This document shows, piece after piece, positions 1-8,173 of a stretch of 64,000 bases of DNA. Within the stretch, counting starts at the first letter, position 1. Every line of letters starts with the position of its first letter. Source of the stretch: FEN-1219 sp963810755. GTDB lineage: Bacteria; Pseudomonadota; Gammaproteobacteria; Steroidobacterales; Rariloculaceae. The stretch lies in contig CAWEOP010000009.1 of assembly GCA_963810755.1 (NCBI GenBank), positions 434,001 through 498,000 of the forward strand. The letters run 5' to 3'. The translations under genes were made by a program, and so were the position numbers. Under the pieces are notes generated by a model. The model saw only the letters and a program-made list of their open reading frames with translations. It was not told where the DNA came from and did not search any database.

Positions 1-425
1 CCGGCGACCTTCGCATAGCCGTGAGCCATCGCGATCGACTGCTCCTCGTGGACGCAGGTGATGAGCTCGGGCTTGCGATTGCCGCCGTAATTCAGGATCG
101 ACTCGTGGAGTCCGCGGAAGCTCGACCCCGCGTTGGTCGTCACGTAATCGATGTCGAGGTTCTTGAGGAGATCGACCATCACGTCGGAGGCCGGGTCGTC
201 GACGAAGTAACGCGCGGCTTCGTCCGCGCTGTAGTCATCGAGAGCGCCGTGCTCGCGCGCGAGCTGCGCGCCGCTCGGCGGTGCCGGCTGCGGCGCGTCG
301 GCGGCGGTTTGCGCGCTCGCGGATGGCGTACCGGCGAGTGCGGCACTCGCAGCCGACGCGGCCGCGAGAAACTCGCGCCGGCTCAGGCCGCTCGAGCCGT
401 CGGTCCTCGGCGTCTTTGCCCCCAT
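1..425 (-). CDS. Thiamine-pyrophosphate-dependent enzyme, Tat-exported (N-terminal part)
   Basis: The gene runs off the left edge; 141 residues are visible. Residues 15-24 (SRREFLAAAS) followed by an Ala-rich stretch form a twin-arginine signal peptide. After a Pro/Ala linker comes the start of a TPP-enzyme pyrimidine-binding domain: a DLLKNLDIDYVTTNAG-like strand-helix and the motif CVHEEQSIAMAHGYAK, whose first Glu would be the cofactor-activating glutamate of the acetolactate synthase/benzoylformate decarboxylase superfamily. Substrate cannot be told from this part. ATG at 425-423 follows a purine-rich GCGGGGG. An exported TPP enzyme is unusual for the superfamily but Tat-tagged members are known. 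Confidence 0.85.
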   Translation of the reverse strand, partial: MGAKTPRTDGSSGLSRREFLAAASAASAALAGTPSASAQTAADAPQPAPPSGAQLAREHGALDDYSADEAARYFVDDPASDVMVDLLKNLDIDYVTTNAGSSFRGLHESILNYGGNRKPELITCVHEEQSIAMAHGYAKVA

Positions 426-558
426 ATGCCCCCGCGATGATCCGATGGCCAGCATAGCACCGGCGTCCGCGCGCGGGCGCATCGGAAGTCGTCGCGGGCG
501 GGCTTCATGCGTAAGGTATGATCAATAACAAATTCCACGAACGCTCTGGGGGCGTCAT

Positions 559-1527
559 ATGAAAAACATCGTCTCGAAACCCGTCCTGGCGGTCCTGTCC
601 GCGCTGATCCTGTCGTCAATCGCACTCGCCGCGTCGATCAATCCGCCGACGGCGCCGCAAACCAGTCCCGCGATGAACGACAAAGAGAAAGCGAATCTCA
701 AGATGGTGCTCGACTGGTGGCGCGAGGTCATCGAGAACGGCCACATGGAGCTCACGACGAAGTACCAGGCCGAGGACTACATCCAGCACAACCCGAACGT
801 GCCGACCGGACGAGCCGCGTTCGTGAACTTCTTCCAGAACGTCGTCGGCGTGAAGCAGAAGGATCCGATTGCGCCGACGCTGCAGCGCCCACCGGTCGTC
901 ACGGGCGCGAAAGGCGACTTCGTGTTCTTGATCTTCGAGACCGAGCAGAAGCATCCGACCGACGCGTCGGCGACCTACCGGTCGAACTCGTTCGAGATCC
1001 TGCGTATCGAGAACGGCAAAGTGCAGGAGCACTGGGACAGCGCGAAACGCATGAAAGTGCCGGAGGGCGCGCCGAAGCCGAGCTTCGAGCAGCCGAAGTC
1101 GCATCCCGAGCGCGGCAACATGGGCACGATGTCAGCCGAGGAGAAGAAGAACCTCGACATCGGCGTCATGGAGCTCAAGGACATGCTCCAGTACGGGCAC
1201 CTCGAGCTCGCGGACAAGGTGATGGACCCGGGCTACATCCAGCACAACCCGAACGTCCCGCAGGGGCGCGATGGGTTCAAGAAGTTCATGGCTGCCACGC
1301 CGGGCCGCACGCCGCAGGAGATCAAGCCAGAGTGGGTTCGCCCGCCGTCGATCACGCTCGTGAGCGGACCGTACGTCGTATTCATGTGGGACCGTACGGA
1401 GAAAGACCCGAACGATCCGTCGAAGGAATACGTTTGGAACCACTTCGACGTGATCCGCGTCGAGAACGGTTTGATCAAAGAGCACTGGGACGAGGCCGTC
1501 ATGGCCGCACCGGCGGCACCGCGCTGA
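559..1527 (+). CDS. Exported protein with two tandem SnoaL-like domains
   Basis: A 322-residue protein with a signal peptide (about residues 1-25, cut after ALA). Two related NTF2/SnoaL-like units follow, about residues 37-160 and 185-315; each carries YIQHNPNVP followed by GR, then a strand ending in ENG and EHWD. The duplication is therefore visible in the protein. SnoaL-like domains make a cone-shaped pocket used by cyclases, isomerases and many uncharacterised hydrolase-like proteins, so no reaction can be assigned. A TATGAT -10-like box lies at 517-522 and GGGGG just before the ATG serves as ribosome site. A strong terminator follows the gene, so it is probably monocistronic. Confidence 0.85.
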   Translation: MKNIVSKPVLAVLSALILSSIALAASINPPTAPQTSPAMNDKEKANLKMVLDWWREVIENGHMELTTKYQAEDYIQHNPNVPTGRAAFVNFFQNVVGVKQKDPIAPTLQRPPVVTGAKGDFVFLIFETEQKHPTDASATYRSNSFEILRIENGKVQEHWDSAKRMKVPEGAPKPSFEQPKSHPERGNMGTMSAEEKKNLDIGVMELKDMLQYGHLELADKVMDPGYIQHNPNVPQGRDGFKKFMAATPGRTPQEIKPEWVRPPSITLVSGPYVVFMWDRTEKDPNDPSKEYVWNHFDVIRVENGLIKEHWDEAVMAAPAAPR

Positions 1528-1542
1528 TGACTCTGTAACGGA

Positions 1543-1575
1543 GGCGGCCCGCGCGCAGGCGCGGGCCGCCTTTTT
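1543..1575 (+). terminator. Intrinsic terminator after the SnoaL-like gene
   Basis: Perfect 12-bp stem GGCGGCCCGCGC/GCGCGGGCCGCC with a 4-base loop followed by five T. It ends the transcript of the preceding plus-strand gene. Confidence 0.92.
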
Positions 1576-1617
1576 CGTTCGCGCCGGTTACCGTCGATCG
1601 ACCAAGCGCCTTCCCAG

Positions 1618-4069
1618 CTATTGATAACGCAGCACGTCCGCCGGCTCGACACGCGTGGCGGCGAGCACGTGCGCCGCGATCGCGAGCCACGCGATCGCGA
1701 GCGTGACCGCGAGGCTCGCGACGAACGGCCACGGCGTGAGCGGCGCGCGTTGCACGAAGAGATCGAAGTAAGCGCGCAGGGCCATCCAGCCGAGCGGCAG
1801 CGCGATCAGGTTCGCGATCAAGATCGGCTTCGAGAAGCTCCACACGAGTAGCTCCAAAATCTGCCGGCGGCTTGCGCCGTGGATTTTGCGGACCCCGATC
1901 TCGCGCGTGCGCCGGCCCACGAGGAAGCTCGCGAGCCCGAACAAGCCGGTGCTCGCGATCACGAACGCGACGGCCGTGAGCCCCACGAAGATTCGGTTCA
2001 CGTTCGCAAACAGCGCATAGGACTTCTCGAACGTCACGTCGAGGAACTCACGCCGAATCGGATAGTCGGGGGCGAGACGCTGCCACGCGTCGTCGACGGC
2101 AGCCAAGCCCGCGGCGAGATCGCGGCGCGCGATCGCGACGATCGCCGACCCCGCCCGGTTCGGCGCGAGCTGGTAGGCGAACGTGTCGCTGAGCGCGATC
2201 AGCGTGAGCGGCTTGCTCTCGACGACGCCGATCACCTCCGCCCCACGCTCGTCATCCGGACCGGAGTAGAGCATCTCGCCGACGGCCTGCGCCGGGCTCG
2301 GCCAACCGAGCCGCTCGGTCGCCTTGCGATCGAGCACCAGCTTGCCCGGCTCGGAGCGCGCCTCCGCCTCGGCGGGAGAGCTCGGAGCGAGGTCGGCGGC
2401 TCGGTCGCGCGAGAACACGCGTCCCGCGAGCACCTCGATTTCGAGCGTCTCGAAGAAATCGAAGGACACGCCTTGTGTCTGCATGAGGAGAGACACTTGG
2501 GATCCGTCGCGCGACCGGCCGACACGGCTCCCACCCCAGCTCCACGACCACGGCGGAGAGCTCACGGCCGTGACGCCGAGAATGCCAGGCGACCGCACGA
2601 GCTCGGAGCGGAGTGTGTCGAGCTCGATGTCGGCGTCCCGCAGGTTGCCGCCGAGGGAAACCAGCACACGATCCGGTGAGGACGTGTTCAGCTGGCGCAG
2701 CGTACGGTTCTGCAAGTACATCCCGATCACGGCGATCACGAGGAAGGTGGCCGCCGCGAATTGCAGCGCAAGCAGCAACCCGCGTAGGCGGCGCGAGCCG
2801 CCCTGGATCGATCCCGTCTGGAGGGCTCGCACCGCATGCACGCGCGCCAGGAGGAAGGCCGGATATGCGGCGGCGGCCAGCACGACGCTCGCGGCGAGCA
2901 AAGTCAGCACGAGCCACGCGCTCGGATCGCCCCACGGCAGGTCGATCGCGATACCGCGGCGCGCGAGCAACGCCGAGGTGAGCTCCACACCGCCGAGCGC
3001 CAGTCCGAATGCGGCGGCCACCGCGAGCGCCGTCTCCACGAGGTGTTGCCGCGCGACGCGCATGCCCGTCGCTCCGATCGCCTTGCGCACGCCGATCTCG
3101 CGCGCGCGCCGAGCCGCCTGCGCGGTCGCGAGGTTCACGAAGTTCAGGACGGCGATGCCGAGCGCCAAGAAGCCGAGAGCGAGAAACATCGCGCTCACCG
3201 AAACTGGCGGCGCACTCTGCCCGAGCACGATCGTCTGAAACATATCGACGAGGGTCTGCGACACGGGGCGCGGCTCGAAGCGTCCCGTCACGAGACCTTG
3301 CGGCATGTGGCGCTCGCCGAATCCCTCGAGACGCGACTTCATCCGCTCGAGCGTCAACGAGCCGTCGGCGGGCAGCAGCACGAACGTAAACGGCCCGAGC
3401 CACGTCCAAGGGTTCACCACCCCGGCCGGCAGCGGCTCGATCCGTTCGAAGTCCTGCCACGTCACGAGCAGCTCGAAGCCGTCCCACAAGAACGAATCCG
3501 CGAACTGCGACGTGCCGGGAATCGTCCCGACCACGCCCGCGATCGCGAGATCGAGGTTTCGGACAGTGAGCGTGCGGCCGAGCACGTCGGTCGTTCCGAA
3601 TAGCTCGCGCGCGGCGTCCGCCGCGATCACGGCGCTGCCCGGCGCGAGTGCGGTCTTTGGGTCGCCCGCGATGAACGGAAGGTCGAACACGTCGAGAAAC
3701 TTGGCGTCGGCGCCGTAGACCGATCGGAATGACTCCTTGCCGTCGACGGACGTGACCGCGTTGGTGTTGTTCACGCGTACGACCGCTTCGAGCTCCGGGA
3801 ATTCCACCGCGATGTTTTCCGCGAGCGCCGCGGAGGTCATCGGCGCCATCGGCAGCGCGAAGCCGTTCGGGAACGACAGCGCCTGATAGACGGTGTAGAT
3901 GCGCTCGGACTTCGCGAATCCGGCTTCGAAGCTGTGGAGGAACGCGACGAACGCATAGGCCGCGACGAATGCCCACAGCCCGACCGCGAGGCTGAGCACG
4001 CCGAGCGATGAGTGCAGCTTTGTGCCTGCCGAAGCTGCGCAGCGCGATCGTGAGGTAGTGCCTCAGCAT
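1618..4069 (-). CDS. MacB/FtsX-type ABC transporter permease, apparent frameshift near the start
   Basis: About 816 residues once repaired. The conserved beginning MLRHYLTIALRSFGRHK starts at ATG 4069, but the rest (SLGVLSLAVGLWAF and on to the stop at 1618) is in the next frame. Removing one A from the AAA run at 4021-4019 restores a continuous HKLHSSLGVLSLAVG. The protein has one N-terminal membrane helix, a large periplasmic MacB-PCD domain (about 40-280), three FtsX helices (about 285-440), a second periplasmic domain and three final helices, the ADOP/MacB-like double arrangement, ending ADVLRYQ. No ATPase gene is adjacent. Such permeases move lipids, lipoproteins or peptides, or act mechanically; the substrate is unknown. 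A start at 3999 would give 793 residues but loses the conserved first helix. Confidence 0.85.
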
Positions 4070-4086
4070 GCGCTACGACGTGGCGG

Positions 4087-4398
4087 CTACTGCCAGGACT
4101 GCGACCAATTCAGCAGGAGACCGCTCGCGACCGCTATCAGCGCGATGAAGTCGAGCCCGCGCTCGATCGGCCCCTTGGTCGGCGGACGGCGCAGCGCCTC
4201 GACCAGAGTCGTGCGGAACACGACGGGGTCGCGATACGTCGACACGCCGTAGACGAGGAAACCCAAGCCGGCGATCACGGAGCCGAGGGACTCGTCGCGC
4301 AGGCCCGACGCAATGAAGATCGCGGCGCCGGTCCACAGGCAGAGGATCGCGTAGACCGGCAGAGTCTTGGACTCGCGAATCGGGAGCGTACGCTTCAT
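4087..4398 (-). CDS. Small three-helix membrane protein
   Basis: 103 residues with hydrophobic stretches at about 14-31, 38-52 and 84-97. No family recognised. It lies 17 bases upstream of the ABC permease on the same strand and is probably co-transcribed with it. No good ribosome site precedes the ATG at 4398; the coding frame is the only one with a plausible membrane-protein composition here. Confidence 0.6.
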   Translation of the reverse strand: MKRTLPIRESKTLPVYAILCLWTGAAIFIASGLRDESLGSVIAGLGFLVYGVSTYRDPVVFRTTLVEALRRPPTKGPIERGLDFIALIAVASGLLLNWSQSWQ

Positions 4399-4471
4399 TG
4401 CTGTTGTTTTCGTTCAGGGCCCGAGTGGGCACGATAGCGCGCCGCTGGTTGCCGTGTAAGCCCCCGGGGCG

Positions 4472-5362
4472 TCAGCCCTTCCCCGCCGCGAGAGCCGCGG
4501 ACGCCGCGCGGCGCGCGGTCCAATCGTCGACGACGGCAGCCGACAGCGCTTCGAGCGCGCCGCGTTCGGCGCCGCGCCAGCGCAGGTCTTCGAGGGACTC
4601 GGCGAGCGGCACGTCAGTCCGCAGTGTAGCCAGCCGGCGATACAACAACGCCGCGTCGCGATTCTCGCGCAGGCTCAGCGCGAGCGCCTCGGCGCCGCGC
4701 ACGGCCACGGACCACCCGGCCGGATCGTCGGGGATCCGCTCGAGATGCTCGTACACGGCGAGCACCGCACCCGCCGATTTCGCGCCCCAGCGCGGAATAC
4801 CGGGATAGCCGTCCGCGCTGTCGCCGACGAGCGCGAGCCAATCCGGCATCGACTTAGGGCCAACTCCGAATTTCTCGTGCACGCCCGGCTCATCGAGCAC
4901 CCTGCGACGCATCCGGTCGAGGCAAACGATCCGTGCACCTTGCACGCACTGCGCGAGATCCTTGTCCGGCGTGCAGATCACGACCTGCTCCACCTCGGGC
5001 GAATCGGCGAACTTCGCGGCGCCGGCCGCGAGCGCGTCGTCGCACTCGAACTCGATCATCGGCCACGTGACGATCCCGAGCGCGCGGCATGCGTCCTCCG
5101 CAGGCCCGAATTGGGCGAAGAGCTTCGGGTCCATGCCGTCGCCGGTCTTGTAACCCGGGTAGAGGTCGTTGCGGAACGACTCGATCACGTGATCGAACGC
5201 GATCGCGACATGCGTGACGCCGGGCTCGCCGAGCAGCGCGAGCATCGAGCGCAGCAGGCCGCGCACTGCGCCGATCTCGAAACCGTCGGCGGTCTTGCTC
5301 GACGGGCTGCCGTAGTACGCACGAAACAGCTCGAACGTGCCGTCGACGAGGTGGACTTTCAT
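4472..5362 (-). CDS. 5'-3' exonuclease / flap endonuclease domain protein
   Basis: 296 residues, the length of stand-alone bacterial flap nucleases (the PolA 5' domain or Xni type). The N terminus MKVHLVDGTFELFRAYYG carries the first metal-binding Asp; ECDDALAAGA and CTPDKDLAQCV hold the later acidic cluster; a helix-three-turn-helix DNA-binding segment (PGIPRWGAKSAGAVL) follows at about 180-200. These proteins cut 5' flaps and RNA primers during replication and repair. The upstream in-frame start at 5416 adds 18 residues before the conserved N terminus, so ATG 5362 is chosen. Transcribed alone, divergent from the sugar dehydrogenase gene. Confidence 0.88.
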   Translation of the reverse strand: MKVHLVDGTFELFRAYYGSPSSKTADGFEIGAVRGLLRSMLALLGEPGVTHVAIAFDHVIESFRNDLYPGYKTGDGMDPKLFAQFGPAEDACRALGIVTWPMIEFECDDALAAGAAKFADSPEVEQVVICTPDKDLAQCVQGARIVCLDRMRRRVLDEPGVHEKFGVGPKSMPDWLALVGDSADGYPGIPRWGAKSAGAVLAVYEHLERIPDDPAGWSVAVRGAEALALSLRENRDAALLYRRLATLRTDVPLAESLEDLRWRGAERGALEALSAAVVDDWTARRAASAALAAGKG

Positions 5363-5457
5363 TGGGGCATCACTCGGTCTTCTCCGCTCATGGCGACATG
5401 CTCCCAAGCCGTGCACACCGGTGCTAGTCTAGGTCAACACCGAAGGGGACCAACAAA

Positions 5458-6730
5458 ATGAAACGCTGGCTCGCGCTCGCCGCGCTGCTCTCACCGTTCG
5501 CTCGCCTTCGCTCAAGTGATCGAGCCGAAGCCCGCGTTTCCGGGCCAGACCGAAGCTCCGGCCCCGAAGAAGGCCTCGAAGTACCGCACCGAAGTCGTCA
5601 CCGACAAGCTGACCGGACCGTGGGCCATCGCGTTCCTGCCGGACGGCAACTTCCTCGTGACCGAACGGCGTGGCGTGCTGCGCACGGTGTCGCCGAAGGG
5701 CGAGGTGTCGGAGCCGATCGCGGGCGTGCCGCCCGTGAAAGTGGTCGCCGCGCAGAGCTTCCACGACGTCGTGCTCGATCCGAATTTCGCGCAGAACCGC
5801 TACGCGTATTTCACTTACTTCGCACCGCCGAAAGGCGAAGCCGCGAAGGAATGGCCGATCGAGCATATCTACAACGAGGTTTGGAACAAGTCGCTCGCCG
5901 AGCGACGGGTGCTCAATCTCGGCCAAGAGACCGTGGCCCGCGCGCGTCTCTCGGCCGACAACCGCCGCCTCGAAGACTTCGACGTGCTGATCGAGGGCCG
6001 CGTCGAGCGCCGGATCGTGTTCGCGCGCGACGGGACGATGTACGTCACGGGTGCCGACGCGTTCCGCTTCTACGACTCCGACCTCGACAGCATCGAAGGC
6101 CGCGTGTTCACGGACAATCCCGATGTCCGCCGCAACTTCACCGGCCGCGTGATTCGCATCAACCCGGACGGCACCATCCCGAAGGACAACCCGTGGCTCG
6201 GGCGCGCGACCGTTTCGCGCGAGACGTTCGCGCACGGCCTCAAGGATCCCGAAGGCGCCGCGCTCAATCCGACGACCGGCGAGCTCTGGCTCGTCGACCA
6301 TGGGCCGCAGGGCGGCGACGAGATCAACATCATTCGCGCGGGCCACGACTACGGCTGGCCCGAGGTGTCGTACGGCGTGCAATACGACGCGCGCCAGCCC
6401 GACGGCAAGAAGAACGTTCCCGTCGGCAGCGGTAAGACGTCCGAGCCCGGCGTCGACGAGCCGATCTATTTCTGGGTGCCGTCGATCGCGCCGTCGGGCA
6501 TGGCGTTCTACACCGGCAATCTGTTCCCGGATTGGAAGGGGAACCTGTTCGTCGGCGCGATGGCCGGCAAGCGGCTCGTGCGGCTCGTGCTCGACGGCGA
6601 GCGAGTCGTCGCGGAAGAAGGTCTGCTCGCCGAGCTCGACTCGCGCATCCGCGAGGTGCGCCAGGGACCGGACGGCGCGCTCTACGTGCTCGCGGGCGAC
6701 TCGCTCGTGCGGGTCATGCCGGCCAAGTAA
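5458..6730 (+). CDS. PQQ-dependent sugar dehydrogenase (soluble aldose dehydrogenase type), apparent frameshift in the signal peptide
   Basis: Six-bladed beta-propeller of the GDH-B/YliI family: PWAIAFLPDGNFLVTERRG opens the fold, LVDHGPQGGDEINII and GHDYGWPEVSYG carry the typical cofactor-site region, and RQGPDGALYVLAGDS closes it. The ATG at 5458, behind a good AAGGGGA site, encodes a signal peptide MKRWLALAALLSPFA; the mature protein VIEPKPAF is in another frame. Deleting one base near 5503 gives PFAAFAQ, a clean signal-peptidase site. The only in-frame start without repair is GTG 5516, which would leave the enzyme in the cytoplasm. Oxidises sugars or related alcohols in the periplasm. A paralogue lies at 55458-56657. 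The 3' end overlaps trmO convergently by 17 bases. Confidence 0.88.
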
Positions 6731-7520
6731 CCGAGCGAAACTCGAGGTGCGCGCTTAGATCCGTGCCGCCGCCGCGGCGCGGCGACAAGCGCGAATCGCG
6801 ATAGCCGGATGCGATCTCGTGCACGCGCACGCTGCGCCCGTCGACGGTGAAGCGCGCGCGCCAGTCCTTCACGGCGATGGTGAATCCTTCGCCCTCGCGC
6901 CGGATGCGCCGATACGGATGAGGCTCCGGCCCGAGCGCCAGCGCCGCCGTGACGCGCTCGCGCAGCGCGAGGCTCGTGCGCGTCTCCACCCACGCAGCTT
7001 GCTCGGCGGCGGCCGAGTCCCACTGCACGGCGAACGTCGGGATCGGATCGGCGGGCGCCGCGCGCGCGGCGTCGTCGAGCCAGCCGCTGCGCGCGTCGCC
7101 GATCGCGTCGGTGTATGCGACGTACGGTTTGATGTCGAGCACCGGCGTGCCGTCGAGCATGTCGATGTCGCGCACGTGCAGCGTGAGGCCTTCGACGCGC
7201 TCGAGACGTACGGCGGAGAGGCCGAGCGGATTCGGCCGATGGGGCGAGCGCGTCGCGAACACGCCTTTGCGGCCCGAGCCGCTGCGCGGCGGCAGCACTT
7301 TCGGACGCCAGCCTGCGTTGCGATCGAACCAGAACAGCACCCAGATGTGGCTCCAGCCGTCGAGGTCGAGCAGCGCGTGCTCGTAGTTCTTGCCCGGCTT
7401 GAGCTCGATCCGCCCCGCGGCGCTTCCGCCCGCGCGCGGCTGGCGAGCGGCCTCGACCTTGGTGTCGGGCGCGCCTCGCACATAGCCGATCGGCTCGAGC
7501 GTCAGGGCGGCGCGGCTCAC
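6714..7520 (-). CDS. trmO: tRNA (N6-threonylcarbamoyladenosine(37)-N6)-methyltransferase TrmO
   Basis: 268 residues. Contains the family signatures RPNPLGLSAVRL and DMLDGTPVLDIKPYV in the N-terminal SAM-binding barrel (formerly TsaA/UPF0066), and a smaller C-terminal domain. TrmO uses SAM to methylate t6A at position 37 of ACY-decoding threonine tRNAs. The conserved region begins at LEPIGYVRGAP, so the GTG at 7520 is the likely start; it overlaps the TGA of the upstream Crp/Fnr remnant as GTGA, a sign that the two were once translationally coupled. A longer reading frame to 7685 runs through that remnant and is not used. Confidence 0.92.
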   Translation of the reverse strand: MSRAALTLEPIGYVRGAPDTKVEAARQPRAGGSAAGRIELKPGKNYEHALLDLDGWSHIWVLFWFDRNAGWRPKVLPPRSGSGRKGVFATRSPHRPNPLGLSAVRLERVEGLTLHVRDIDMLDGTPVLDIKPYVAYTDAIGDARSGWLDDAARAAPADPIPTFAVQWDSAAAEQAAWVETRTSLALRERVTAALALGPEPHPYRRIRREGEGFTIAVKDWRARFTVDGRSVRVHEIASGYRDSRLSPRRGGGTDLSAHLEFRSVTWPA

Positions 7521-7689
7521 GGTCGCGGCGGGAGCAAGCGCGCGAACTCGCTGCGCACGACGTCGTAACACTCGCAGGAACGCGCCTCGAGGCCGGGCGG
7601 CAAAGCTGTTGATCGAGCGTATGGTGTCGATTGCAGACGGCGGTCTGCGCCATCTGCGTGAGCAACGCTTGCGTGTAACGCGCACTCCG
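7517..7689 (-). pseudogene. Remnant of a Crp/Fnr-family transcription regulator
   Basis: In one frame (7689 down to about 7620) the text reads RYTQALLTQMAQTAVCNRHH followed by TLDQQLCR, the helix that leads into the Crp/Fnr DNA-binding domain in many proteobacterial regulators. In a second frame the text continues PGLEARSCECYDVV and ends RSEFARLLPPRP, which is the usual C terminus of the same proteins. The roughly 80 residues of winged helix that should lie between are missing, as is the whole cyclic-nucleotide-type sensor domain upstream. The gene is therefore dead by internal deletion plus 5' loss, not by a point error. Its stop still overlaps the trmO start. Confidence 0.75.
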
Positions 7690-7889
7690 GAATCGGTTTT
7701 GTACGCGTCACACGCCTCATTGCCGCCAGTTTATAGGAGAACGGCGGCCCGCGGTCCCACGCCGCTCGGCGGCGGGCCCGGCCCGAGGCACCGAGGCCCA
7801 CCGGCGGCTCGGTGCGCCACCGTACAGACGGGCGTGCGCTCGGAACCCAAGCTCCACGCCGGGATCACCTCCTAACCCGGAAACGCACT

Positions 7890-8147
7890 ATGAACATCAT
7901 CACCTGGCTGGTTGCCGGCGGCCTGATGGGCTGGGCCGCGAGCCACTACCTCGGCACCATGCAAAAAGAAGCGATCGCGTTCAACGTCGCCGTCGCCACG
8001 GTCGGCGCGGCGCTCGGCGATTGGATCCTAGGGCCGATGTTGGGCGTAGCGCCCGGATTCAGCGGCTTCGGCGTGATCGTCGCGGCAATCAGCGCATCGC
8101 TACTGCTGGTGATCGTGCACATCGTCCAGCGCAGCGTCGCGCGTTGA
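7890..8147 (+). CDS. GlsB/YeaQ/YmgE-like small membrane protein
   Basis: 85 residues with three hydrophobic segments: INIITWLVAGGLMGW-like start with the family's conserved Gly-rich first helix, a second at about 28-50 and a third at about 58-80. This family (transglycosylase-associated protein) is induced by stress in many bacteria; the molecular role is unknown. The ATG at 7890 is preferred over an earlier in-frame start because the conserved helix begins there. It lies 26 bases before the groEL gene and is probably transcribed with it. Confidence 0.7.
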   Translation: MNIITWLVAGGLMGWAASHYLGTMQKEAIAFNVAVATVGAALGDWILGPMLGVAPGFSGFGVIVAAISASLLLVIVHIVQRSVAR

Positions 8148-8173
8148 GCATCCGCAATCCGATCAGGGAGTGA

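Noticed and set aside
7862..7874. GGATCACCTCCTA resembles the 3' end of 16S rRNA
   Set aside because: Only these 13 bases match; the sequence before them has none of the 16S helix 44-45 text. As its reverse complement it is a perfect Shine-Dalgarno on the minus strand, but the short frame it would serve (GTG near 7853) shows no protein-like pattern.
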